Below, in pieces: positions 1-7,231 of a DNA stretch of 11,396 bases. The DNA is from Bacteroidota bacterium. Its GTDB lineage: Bacteria > Bacteroidota > Bacteroidia > Chitinophagales > Chitinophagaceae. Within the stretch, counting starts at the first letter, position 1, and each line of letters starts with the position of its first letter. The notes beneath the pieces were generated by a model. The model saw only the letters and a list, made by a program, of their open reading frames with translations, made no database searches and was not told where the DNA came from. The translations under genes were made by a program, and so were the position numbers. Location: positions 1-11,396 of the forward strand of contig JAEZCV010000164.1 of assembly GCA_023429985.1 (NCBI GenBank). Reading direction: 5' to 3'.

Positions 1-1537
1 CCTTTGCATTGGCAATGGGAGCGCCGGTATTACGGTGTAAAACAAAGAACGCATCATCGTAATTGATATAGCTGATGTTGGATACATGAAACAATTGAGC
101 TCCCAACAGGTCTTTCCCCGTAACAAAACCACGATTGGCAGCTACCATAATATAATCTCCCAATGGCAATTCGTCGGCCTTTACTTCTACGCGGTGCATC
201 TGGTAATCGCCGGGATTAGGAATTCTTTGTTCCCATTCTTTTACCACCGGCGCACGCAATAAGGCATTCCAGTAATTCTTATCATTTCCTCTATCCAAAA
301 GTTGTCTTATTGCTTCGGTTGATTTAATGATCCGGAAATTGATGGTCTCCATATTCATGTATTCAACCATCACGCGAAATTGAAGTGAGGGAAGATTTAC
401 TCTCTCGAGTTGAAAAGAAAACGAAGGAGATTTTATTTGATTCAGCAGGTTGTAGCTGTTGGTCCAGCCTTCATTTTTGATGGCGCTGTCCCTTACCACA
501 CTTTCAAGGATCTCTACTGCTTTTATTCTTTTAAAATGGTTGGTACTGTCTTCACCATAAACATATGCTGCAGCCTGGTTATGGAAATACATTGCCAGCA
601 GGTACTGGGCCTGGAATGAAACAGAGCCTTTATATTTATCAATAATATTCTTTAATGCAGCCTCATAAAGTGCTTCTTTATTTTCATGGGTAGAATAGCT
701 GTAAACAAATTGTATCCTCTCCAGGTCGGCATCAATTAGAGCTTCCTTATTCTTATCATTCAAATGGAAAGCCAGCAGTTCCTGGTAAATTTCCAGGGCT
801 TTATGGTGAAGTGAAAGGCTGTCGCGTGTTGAGAAATTAAATTTTGTAAAGCTGTTTGCCGGTGCAAATGCTTCTACCTGGTCAATTTCAAAAGCGTAAG
901 CAGGCTTTTTTATATCTCTTTCATCATTACGAAAATATTGCAGTGCATGATGCGCCAGCAGATCGTAAAGGGTTGGACGAAGATGACGCATATTTCCTTT
1001 GATGATGATGGGCTCAAAGGCGGAAACTTTGGTTTGTTTTAATAACCTGCTATTTTCTAAAGATGCCAGATAGTGAGCGGTGATCTGTTTATGAAAATCT
1101 TCGATGGTCCAGGTAGCGATATCTGTTTTTACAAAACCTGTTGTTTGGGTGCGGTCATAAAGGCTCCAGCGGTTTTGCTGGTAATAGTTCCAGTAAACAC
1201 TGGCAACCAGGCTGTGAAGTATTGATCGTGCAGGTTCTTTTGCTGAGGCAATTTCTGTTTCCAGTTCTTTAATGGATAAGGGAAGGTTATTCTCGCGGTT
1301 CTGGTTTCTTAACTGAACCATGTATATGAGTGACTTCACCAGCTGGGCATCGTTCTTTTCGGATTTAGCTTTTGTGTAGATCTTTTGCACTTCGGCAAGG
1401 GCAGATTGTGGGCGGCCTTCTTTCTCCACAAGGTCTTCCACTTTCTTCCATGCGGCGTCGTAGCTGGACTGTGACATAGCTATGAATGAGGTAAATAAAC
1501 TTACTAAAACAAATAATATCAGGTGTTTGTACTTCAT
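1..1537 (-). CDS. Alpha-2-macroglobulin-like protein, N-terminal 512 residues (3' end outside window)
   Basis: This reading frame stays open from an ATG at 1537 to the left edge, so only the N-terminal 512 codons are present. The start gives a clear export signal, MKYKHLILFVLVSLFTSFIA, with probable cleavage near AMS/Q around residue 22. Next comes a long, mostly helical region beginning SSYDAAWKKVEDLVEKEGRP, which I recognise from large Bacteroidota alpha-2-macroglobulin homologues. The end of the visible part (VEVKADELPLGDYIMVAANR, then the stretch around ISYINYDDAFFVLHR) reads as the first beta-sandwich macroglobulin domains. Family members are usually well over 1,500 residues. They are envelope proteins thought to trap proteases, often through a thioester. 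The thioester region would lie outside the window, so I cannot say whether it is present. The gene is divergent from the DUF4476 gene. No good Shine-Dalgarno precedes the start. A weak TACCTTTA box lies at 1605-1612 on the minus strand. Confidence 0.88.
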   Translation of the reverse strand, partial: MKYKHLILFVLVSLFTSFIAMSQSSYDAAWKKVEDLVEKEGRPQSALAEVQKIYTKAKSEKNDAQLVKSLIYMVQLRNQNRENNLPLSIKELETEIASAKEPARSILHSLVASVYWNYYQQNRWSLYDRTQTTGFVKTDIATWTIEDFHKQITAHYLASLENSRLLKQTKVSAFEPIIIKGNMRHLRPTLYDLLAHHALQYFRNDERDIKKPAYAFEIDQVEAFAPANSFTKFNFSTRDSLSLHHKALEIYQELLAFHLNDKNKEALIDADLERIQFVYSYSTHENKEALYEAALKNIIDKYKGSVSFQAQYLLAMYFHNQAAAYVYGEDSTNHFKRIKAVEILESVVRDSAIKNEGWTNSYNLLNQIKSPSFSFQLERVNLPSLQFRVMVEYMNMETINFRIIKSTEAIRQLLDRGNDKNYWNALLRAPVVKEWEQRIPNPGDYQMHRVEVKADELPLGDYIMVAANRGFVTGKDLLGAQLFHVSNISYINYDDAFFVLHRNTGAPIANAK

Positions 1538-1638
1538 ATTGGATGGTTATTCAGGATCGTACCGGATGCATATTTAGATTGAATTGCATAAACTGCGACC
1601 CCTATAAAGGTAAAGAAGCCTGTTTTTTAGAGCGGCTT

Positions 1639-1647
1639 TAACTTTTG
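1639..1647 (+). promoter_or_regulatory. Possible Bacteroidota -7 box for the DUF4476 gene
   Basis: TAACTTTTG resembles the Bacteroidota sigma-ABfr -7 consensus TAnnTTTG with one extra T. It lies in the divergent gap about 65 bases before the ATG at 1712. No convincing TTTG -33 box sits at the usual spacing, so this is a weak call. Confidence 0.25.
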
Positions 1648-1711
1648 TTTACGGCCGGATCCCTAAACATAAAAGAAATCAGGCAATCACAGCAGCCGGA
1701 GGATTTTAATC

Positions 1712-2443
1712 ATGAAAACTAAAATTACCCTATTCATTGCACTCTTTATTTCTGTAGCAGCATTTGCCAGGAATGAAGCCGTATTGACCATTACGATGGT
1801 AAATGGTAACAATACTTCTGTATCTGTTAATGGAAAAGTTTACCGGTTGGTGAACAATTCCCTTGTATTGCGCGATCTCAGGCCAGGCAATTATGCCATC
1901 CGCATTTTTCGAACAGTTGCTGTACGCAACCAGCAGGGAAGGAATTTTCCTAACCGAAGCAAACAGGAAGTTCTTTATTCATCAAATGTCAGGCTTAAAA
2001 GCGATTACCATGTTGATGTAATGGTGAACCGTTTTGGCAAGGCCATGTTGGATGAAAGGCCTTTAAGAAACAATGGCTATTATGAAACCAATGGTTATGG
2101 CTATGATGATGATCATGACTATTATGGTGGACAAAGCCAGGGTGGCTATTACAGTGCTATTTCAAATACAGACCTGGATCGTTTGATCAGCAGTATAAAG
2201 TCGCAGGGATTCAGTGACCAGAAAAAGATCGTTGCAAGAGCAGGCATCAACCGTAATTATTTCAATACCTCGCAGGTGGTGCAATTATTAAAGCTATTCA
2301 GTTTTGAGAGCGACAGGCTTGAAATGGCCAGGCTGCTGTACACTAAAACGCTTGACAGGAATAATTTTTACCTGGTGTACAATGAATTTCATTTCTCTTC
2401 TTCGAGAGAGGAGTTGGAAAGGTTTACGGGTGCTTTGCGATAG
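1712..2443 (+). CDS. Exported DUF4476 domain protein
   Basis: This 243-residue protein starts with a classical signal peptide (residues 1-19, likely cut after AFA). Residues 20-115 look like a small beta-rich domain of the kind seen in front of DUF4476 in Chitinophagaceae proteins. A low-complexity linker rich in Gly, Tyr and Asp follows at 121-148. The C-terminal 90 residues (about 150-240) match the DUF4476 pattern: repeated helices with F-S-D-Q-K-K, a TSQVVQLLKLFSFESDR core, then NNFYLVYNEFHFSSSREELE. The function of DUF4476 is not known; export to the periplasm or cell surface is inferred from the signal. The start is supported by CGGAGGA at 1697-1703, one of the few good ribosome binding sites in this window. 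A strong terminator follows 29 bases after the stop, so it is probably transcribed alone. Confidence 0.88.
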   Translation: MKTKITLFIALFISVAAFARNEAVLTITMVNGNNTSVSVNGKVYRLVNNSLVLRDLRPGNYAIRIFRTVAVRNQQGRNFPNRSKQEVLYSSNVRLKSDYHVDVMVNRFGKAMLDERPLRNNGYYETNGYGYDDDHDYYGGQSQGGYYSAISNTDLDRLISSIKSQGFSDQKKIVARAGINRNYFNTSQVVQLLKLFSFESDRLEMARLLYTKTLDRNNFYLVYNEFHFSSSREELERFTGALR

Positions 2444-2472
2444 TTAATACTATTCATGTTTTAATATAAATG

Positions 2473-2496
2473 AGACCGTGCCAACGGTCTTTTTTA
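2473..2496 (+). terminator. Intrinsic terminator of the DUF4476 gene
   Basis: AGACCGT (2473-2479) pairs perfectly with ACGGTCT (2484-2490) around the loop GCCA, and the run TTTTTT follows at 2490-2495. This is a textbook Rho-independent terminator 29 bases after the stop at 2443. The T-run is immediately followed by the first repeat unit. Confidence 0.88.
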
Positions 2497-3061
2497 TTTC
2501 CCGCAGATCTCGCAGATTGAAATATCCTGCTTTTTTCGTAGCAAGACCTTGAGCAGATTAAGCAGATCAGATGCAACGGACCAAAGATCTTTTGTTGGTT
2601 TCGAAGGCCAAGTTGAAATATAAAGTATCTGATCTCCGTAATCTGCGTGAACCGAAAGAATGGTGAATCCCGGTAAGGGGGCATAGAAGTTTCAAACTCC
2701 AGATCCGCGTCAATCAGCGGGAAAATATTTTTTGTTTCCCGCAGATCGGCGCAGATTGAAAACATCCTGCTTTTTTCGCAGTATGCACCTGCGCAGATAG
2801 CGCGGAGGAGGTATCTATGCATTCGGCAAACCTTTTTTGTTGTTCATCAATGAGGGTACTGAATTACCAAACTCTAATCCGCGCAAATCTGCGTGAACCG
2901 AAAGAATGGTGAATCCCGGTAAGGGGACATAGAAGTTTCAAACTCCTGATCCGCGTCAATCAGCGGGAAAATATTTTTTGTTTCCAGCAGATCGGCGCAG
3001 ATAGAAACACCCTGTTTTATTCGCCGTATGAACTTGCGCAGATTACGCGGATTAGGTATCT
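2496..3061. repeat. Tandem array of a 238-246 bp GCAGATT-rich repeat, about 2.3 copies
   Basis: The stretch between the DUF4476 terminator and the next gene holds no convincing gene. It is built from copies starting at 2496, 2734 and 2980, so the periods are 238 and 246 bases; the third copy is cut short near 3061. Copies 2 and 3 match almost base for base, for example 2641-2766 against 2887-3012 with only a few substitutions; copy 1 is more diverged. Each full unit begins TTTCCCGCAGAT and ends with GCGTCAATCAGCGGGAAA, which are imperfect inverted repeats of each other. A second inverted pair of about 20 bases lies inside. I recall similar GCAGATT tracts between genes in other Bacteroidota, but know of no function. 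It could be a MITE-like element, a structured RNA or selfish repeat DNA. Confidence 0.85.
2717..2742. repeat. Hairpin at the junction of repeat copies 1 and 2
   Basis: GCGGGAAA (2717-2724) and TTTCCCGC (2735-2742) form a perfect 8-bp inverted repeat around the A/T-rich loop ATATTTTTTG. Weaker pairing extends outward to about 2702 and 2758. The same junction recurs at 2963-2988, where one arm has a base change (TTTCCAGC). The T-run in the loop does not follow the stem, so it is not an ordinary terminator. Confidence 0.7.
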
Positions 3062-3107
3062 TAAGATCGGTGACCCAACTTGTTGCTATTAAACCATAAG
3101 ATCATAG

Positions 3108-3317
3108 ATGCATACTATTTTAAAGATGAGCACAACCACCTTGCTTGTTCCTACCATTTTCCTGGTCATCATTTTTATTATGTTTATGCTTAAAATTGCA
3201 AAGGATGAAAACAGAGCGATCACCTTAGTCAGGTATATTGCAATTGTGGCAATTGGAATCGCCATCATCCTGTTTTTATTCTGGGTTGCGGGTATACGTG
3301 AGAAGTACGGCAATTGA
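3108..3317 (+). CDS. Small two-helix membrane protein of unknown function
   Basis: This 69-residue protein has two hydrophobic stretches that read as membrane helices, about residues 8-28 (rich in I, V, F and M) and 37-63 (AITLVRYIAIVAIGIAIILF). They are joined by the charged turn KIAKDENR, and the protein ends in the charged tail REKYGN. I do not recognise a family. A second ATG at 3126 (MSTTTLLV) would give a 63-residue product and looks equally natural; neither start has a clear Shine-Dalgarno. The gene lies just after the repeat array and 54 bases before the lipoprotein gene on the same strand. The amino-acid pattern is too membrane-like to be chance, but such a short gene remains uncertain. 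Confidence 0.55.
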   Translation: MHTILKMSTTTLLVPTIFLVIIFIMFMLKIAKDENRAITLVRYIAIVAIGIAIILFLFWVAGIREKYGN

Positions 3318-3371
3318 GAAGCTTCCTGATGTATTTCACAAAAGGAACATCTCAACATCAAAAAGGGATCA

Positions 3372-3998
3372 ATGAAATTAATTTCTTTAATCATCATATT
3401 ATTATTCTGCTTCTTATCATCATGCCATTCCCAACCCTCGAATCCGGATTGCCTCAGCAATTTCAATTTGGCAAGAGAAAGAATGAATGCATTTTACCAA
3501 AATGGAGATAGTTCAGAACTTATTTCCTCAATCCCATTGTTAGATATTGCATTGAATTGTAATGAAACTAAAATAGCCGCCACCGAATCTAAATTGGGTG
3601 TCTATTCGCTTCTGGGAAGATATAATGATGCTATTCGTTTTATTGAAACTATAAGTTCAGATAATTTCCAGAGACCATACCAGATCCATTCATTTAAAAA
3701 CTTTTTTCTAGCCAAAGAGCACGAATCGCAGGCACGTCCTGAAGAATATAAATCATACATGGAAAAAGCAGTTCTTGTTGTACAGGAATTTATAGATAAT
3801 GATGAAAAGGAAAGAAATCCATTTAACCTTGAGGCATATGTTGACAAGTATTTTTATAAGCGATTTTTATTTCCAAAGGTAGTTTTGCTGCAGGAAATAG
3901 ATGAACTGGAGGAAAGATTTCCAAATGAAGAAAGGATATCTTTTTTAAGGAACTATGTTAGTGATGAAACCGAATCCGAAACTTCTGAAATCATTTAA
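3372..3998 (+). CDS. Lipoprotein of unknown function, helical
   Basis: This 208-residue protein opens with a type II signal, MKLISLIIILLFCFLSSC. The lipobox is LSSC with Cys18 as the probable lipidated residue, so the mature protein should be anchored to a membrane. The rest is mainly helical and contains stretches that resemble tetratricopeptide repeats, for example LLDIALNCNETKIAATESKL followed by GRYNDAIRFIETI (about residues 55-95). It ends in an acidic tail (ETESETSEII). I recognise no named family. An A/G-rich AAAAGGG ends 5 bases before the ATG and supports this start. The WG-repeat gene follows on the same strand after 85 bases, so the two may be co-transcribed and may act together at the envelope; that link is only positional. 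Confidence 0.78.
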   Translation: MKLISLIIILLFCFLSSCHSQPSNPDCLSNFNLARERMNAFYQNGDSSELISSIPLLDIALNCNETKIAATESKLGVYSLLGRYNDAIRFIETISSDNFQRPYQIHSFKNFFLAKEHESQARPEEYKSYMEKAVLVVQEFIDNDEKERNPFNLEAYVDKYFYKRFLFPKVVLLQEIDELEERFPNEERISFLRNYVSDETESETSEII

Positions 3999-4044
3999 TA
4001 TGCTGGTTTATTATGGTACTTCTGGCTATTCATATGTCATTCGT

Positions 4045-4068
4045 AGGGTAGAGCATTATCTTTACCCT
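4045..4068 (+). promoter_or_regulatory. Hairpin just before the WG-repeat gene start
   Basis: AGGGTAGAG (4045-4053) pairs with CTTTACCCT (4060-4068), nine pairs including one G-U, around the loop CATTAT. No T-run follows, so a terminator is unlikely. It ends 15 bases before the ATG at 4084, where a ribosome would bind, and could affect translation of that gene. No function has been shown. Confidence 0.4.
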
Positions 4069-4083
4069 TAATATAGCTGCTTA

Positions 4084-6570
4084 ATGAAACACTCCTTTTT
4101 AATTTTTCTTTTTTTATTTTCTATTCAATCATATTCCCAGGTCCCGGTTCCCAGGAGAGAAATTGCAGCAGAAGCGCCCATTCATTCCGAAAACAGCGAT
4201 AATGCTTCCTATTACCGGGAAAAAGGAAAATATGGATTTATTTATCCTAAGAACAAGCGGCAGGAAGCTTTATATGATAAAATTACATATGGCCTCAACG
4301 GCTACATAGTTCAGAAAGGAAAGTTATATGGAATTACCGACAATAAAGGAATAGCTCTCAGCAGGATCGAATTCGACAGCGTGATGATTTTAAACAACCA
4401 TTACCTCGTAAAGAAAAAAGGAAAATCAGGATTATTATCCAACAAGGGCGATCTGTTGCTTTCTATAAAATATGATAAGATACTTGGAACAAATACCAAA
4501 GTTTCAATAGTTCAAAATAAGAAGGGCGATGTTCAACTGGTTAAGAATGAAAATGAAAAGCTGCTGATTTCTAAAATAGAAAAAGTTGTTCTTTACCACA
4601 ATATTGCCATTGTAAAAACTAAAGGGAAATTTGGTGTAGTATCTGATAAGATCATAGTTCCATTTGAATATGACAGCATAGCCCACAGCATTTTAAAAAA
4701 CCTAAGCACAATACAAAAAACACCCAACCGAAATGTTGTTGAAACCCGGAATATTTCAAGGCCTCCCATATTTGATTTTGTGGTTTTGAAGGATGGTAAA
4801 TTAGGATTGATCAACAGCGAAGGAGTAATAATCTATGCTGCTGAAAACGATGAAGTGCATCGGGAAAGTGCAAAAGCATATTACCTGGTTAAAAAAGAAA
4901 ATTTATTCAGCATTTATTTTCCTTCTACAGTAAAAAAAACAGCATTTGAGTACTCTCGCGTTTATGCCGATGGATATGGTTATGTAATGGCTGTAAAGAA
5001 TAATAAGGCCGGTGTTTTTGATCTTAAAGGAGAAGAGATCGTTCCCTTTGAATACGACAACGATGGCATTTACCAGTACAGCGGCATTGGTCTGCGTGTT
5101 ACTAAAAATAAGAAGAGAGGCATTGTAGATCCAAAAGGAAATATTCTTGTTCCCGTAATTTATGATGATGTTAGTACATTATATGAAACCGGGTTTTCAA
5201 GCTTTATTAAAGTAAGTTCCGGTAAAAACTCGGGAATAGTTAACCTTAAGGGAGAAGTAGTGATTCCATTGAATTTTGAATGGGTAGGTACAGAGCAAAA
5301 TTTATTCAAGGTAGCTACTCATGAACCAGACCGTAAGTTTGGTTTGTATGATAAGAATGGAAAGCAGGTTGTTCCTGCAGATTATCAATGGATCACCCGA
5401 ACGGCTACAGAGAACAGTAAAATAATAGTTTTAAAAAGTTATGATCGTTCCTATAATTTTCTGAATGAAAGGAATGAAATGGTTTTAGCTGAAAACTTCA
5501 ACGATTACGGCTATTTGCACGACGAAGATCTGTTGCTGAATCCATTTAGTTCTGGCGGAAAATACCTGATATATGTAAAAGGTAAGGATGGAAAATATGG
5601 CATGATAAACGAGATGACCGGAACTCTTGATATCCCTTTTGTTTATGATGAAATAATGCAGCACTTTAGTGGAAGAAGCCATAGTTTTTATAGTGTGCGA
5701 AAGGGTAGGAAATTCGGCTTGGTAAATGAGAAGAATGAAGTTGTCATTCCCATTATTTATGACGATATCAATATTGATCTTGTTGGTGATGGCCGCGACA
5801 GCAACTACCAGGTTATTGTTGCTAAGAGAAAACAATATGGCACGGTCAATTTAATGAATGAAGTTCAGATACCTTTTGAATACAAGGAATTGAAGCGTAT
5901 TTCAGGGAATGGGTTATACAAGGCAAAGAAGGGTTTGTTTTACCAGATCATCAATTCAAAGAATGAAAAGATATCGAACGATTTTTTTGATGAGGTGGCC
6001 AATTTTGAACCCCTGGATAGCGGTGAATATGGTTACGATGATCCTGTTTACAGGGCCCTGGCTTTCCGTAATGGAAAGATGAGGGCAATAGATGAAAAAG
6101 GTCAATACAGGAGTTCTGAAATTTCAATGGAACCTCATATTGGATTTTCATCGTTTGATGAATTAAAATTTTCCCTTGTTAAGGCTTTGGACAGCCATGA
6201 TGATGTTTTGCTGAAAGATTTTGTAAATAAGATCGCGCCATCCGGGCACATTTTATTTTACCTGAAGCGCAATATGTTTAATGATGAATTGCTGGGCGAT
6301 ATCAACATTCCTTATATTAAGGAAAAGTATTTCGAAGACCTGTTGAGGTTTAAGCAAAGTTACTGGCGCAAGGGATCAGGTTCTGGTTTTGATCGTTCAT
6401 CACTTACAGAAGTTACCGACTTCACTTTATACCGTGATGGATATGTTACGAATGTAAGGAACACGGATCATGCATTTGGAAGTGTAAAATACCTTGAAAA
6501 GTTTTTGAGAAATGCGATAAAGATCAACGGTTTTTGGATAAGTAGTTATTTTATGAAGCGGAGTTTTTAA
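4084..6570 (+). CDS. Exported WG-repeat protein
   Basis: This 828-residue protein begins with a signal peptide (about residues 1-19, ending SYSQ). Residues 45-675 are a chain of WG-type repeats of about 30-60 residues. The pattern is G-K-x-G-hydrophobic, then N/D-x-x-G/N, then I/V-P-x-x-Y-D/E. Clear examples are KGKFGVVSDKIIVPFEYDSI (about 180-199), NKAGVFDLKGEEIVPFEYD (307-325), KKRGIVDPKGNILVPVIYDD (343-362), GRKFGLVNEKNEVVIPIIYD (541-560) and KQYGTVNLMNEVQIPFEY (583-600). The usual Trp-Gly is replaced by Tyr-, Phe-, Ser- or Arg-Gly. The last 140 residues (690-828) are not repeats and look like a separate mixed domain. WG repeats are thought to form beta-rich scaffolds; the ligand is unknown. 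No Shine-Dalgarno is visible, and a hairpin lies directly upstream of the start. Confidence 0.88.
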   Translation: MKHSFLIFLFLFSIQSYSQVPVPRREIAAEAPIHSENSDNASYYREKGKYGFIYPKNKRQEALYDKITYGLNGYIVQKGKLYGITDNKGIALSRIEFDSVMILNNHYLVKKKGKSGLLSNKGDLLLSIKYDKILGTNTKVSIVQNKKGDVQLVKNENEKLLISKIEKVVLYHNIAIVKTKGKFGVVSDKIIVPFEYDSIAHSILKNLSTIQKTPNRNVVETRNISRPPIFDFVVLKDGKLGLINSEGVIIYAAENDEVHRESAKAYYLVKKENLFSIYFPSTVKKTAFEYSRVYADGYGYVMAVKNNKAGVFDLKGEEIVPFEYDNDGIYQYSGIGLRVTKNKKRGIVDPKGNILVPVIYDDVSTLYETGFSSFIKVSSGKNSGIVNLKGEVVIPLNFEWVGTEQNLFKVATHEPDRKFGLYDKNGKQVVPADYQWITRTATENSKIIVLKSYDRSYNFLNERNEMVLAENFNDYGYLHDEDLLLNPFSSGGKYLIYVKGKDGKYGMINEMTGTLDIPFVYDEIMQHFSGRSHSFYSVRKGRKFGLVNEKNEVVIPIIYDDINIDLVGDGRDSNYQVIVAKRKQYGTVNLMNEVQIPFEYKELKRISGNGLYKAKKGLFYQIINSKNEKISNDFFDEVANFEPLDSGEYGYDDPVYRALAFRNGKMRAIDEKGQYRSSEISMEPHIGFSSFDELKFSLVKALDSHDDVLLKDFVNKIAPSGHILFYLKRNMFNDELLGDINIPYIKEKYFEDLLRFKQSYWRKGSGSGFDRSSLTEVTDFTLYRDGYVTNVRNTDHAFGSVKYLEKFLRNAIKINGFWISSYFMKRSF

Positions 6571-6648
6571 TTGTTTTATTTAGCCAGGAGGTGAATGTAA
6601 AAATTACTGCCCGCTTGCTTAATTCATATAAATTTCTTGTAGTAAACT

Positions 6649-7011
6649 ATGCAAAGCAAAGCCACTAACGTAGATGAATACATATCAGAAGCGCCAAAGG
6701 AAAGACAGGAAGCTTTGAAAAAATTGCGTGCCTTATTTCTGCAGGAACTGAAAGGCTATGAAGAAAAAATGGCCTATGGAGGGCCTTGTTATGCTAAGGA
6801 AGGGAAGATAGAAGCAGGCTTTGGTAGCCAGCAGCATTTTATTGGTGTATATATTCTCAAACAAAAGGCCTTCAATAAATACATCCATGAAATTAAAGGC
6901 GCCTCTCATGGTAAAGGCGTGATACGGTTCTCAAAACCTGAAAAAATTGATTTTCCCATACTGCAAAAGATGCTGAATGCTCATTTTCAAATGGAAGATG
7001 AAATTTGCTGA
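6649..7011 (+). CDS. DUF1801 (YdhG-like) protein
   Basis: This 120-residue cytosolic protein matches the DUF1801/YdhG-like fold along its length. It has an N-terminal helix with VDEYISEAPKERQEALKKLR, the family landmark EEKMAYGGPCY (about 38-48, usually K-M-x-Y-G-x-P), a central beta strand region around FGSQQHFIGVYIL, and a C-terminal section with KGVIRFSKPEKIDFPILQKM. Some relatives have been described as iron-chaperone-like, but most have no known function and I would not assign one. The length is normal for the family. No Shine-Dalgarno precedes the ATG. A weak TAAATTTC box at 6629-6636 would give a very short leader. The gene stands 78 bases after the WG-repeat gene and shows no obvious functional tie to it. 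Confidence 0.85.
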   Translation: MQSKATNVDEYISEAPKERQEALKKLRALFLQELKGYEEKMAYGGPCYAKEGKIEAGFGSQQHFIGVYILKQKAFNKYIHEIKGASHGKGVIRFSKPEKIDFPILQKMLNAHFQMEDEIC

Positions 7012-7108
7012 CCATGTTTAATTATTCTTACCAGATGTTCTATGCATCTATATAGTGCTTCCCCGCTTCTGGTAACCAATGCCGGTTTTTCATTCGGCTA
7101 ATTTTGCC

Positions 7109-7141
7109 TGCAAATATTTTTGCATAATGATTGAAAATCAT
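7109..7141. promoter_or_regulatory. Two adjacent dyads in the gap before the glycine-rich gene
   Basis: TGCAAA (7109-7114) and TTTGCA (7119-7124) flank the loop TATT. Two bases later ATGATT (7127-7132) and AATCAT (7136-7141) flank GAA. Both are perfect 6-bp dyads about 90-120 bases before the ATG at 7232. They could be protein-binding sites, but short dyads also arise by chance in A/T-rich DNA. Confidence 0.25.
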
Positions 7142-7231
7142 TTGAACTTTATGTGCCTCTTCATTCTTCGCAAGATCCTTTAGAACCCTCTGGAAGTTTA
7201 GGTTTTCGCTTGAGATTAAAATAATTGCGTT

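Noticed and set aside
2454..2822. Open reading frame of 122 codons on the minus strand inside the repeat array
   Set aside because: It is translated repeat sequence: its Cys- and Arg-rich words follow the GCAGATT repeat, there is no ribosome binding site, and the frame is not kept in the next repeat copy.
2496..3061. CRISPR array
   Set aside because: The repeats are 238-246 bases long with homologous interiors, not short identical repeats with unique spacers, and no cas gene is near.
3089..3466. Minus-strand open frame of 125 codons opposite the small membrane protein and lipoprotein genes
   Set aside because: The plus-strand frames show membrane helices and a proper lipobox; the minus frame shows no domain and overlaps both genes.
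7028..7075. Inverted repeat TTACCAGA/TCTGGTAA after the DUF1801 gene as a terminator
   Set aside because: The 8-bp arms are separated by a 32-base loop and no T-run follows, so it is not a convincing terminator; it may be chance.
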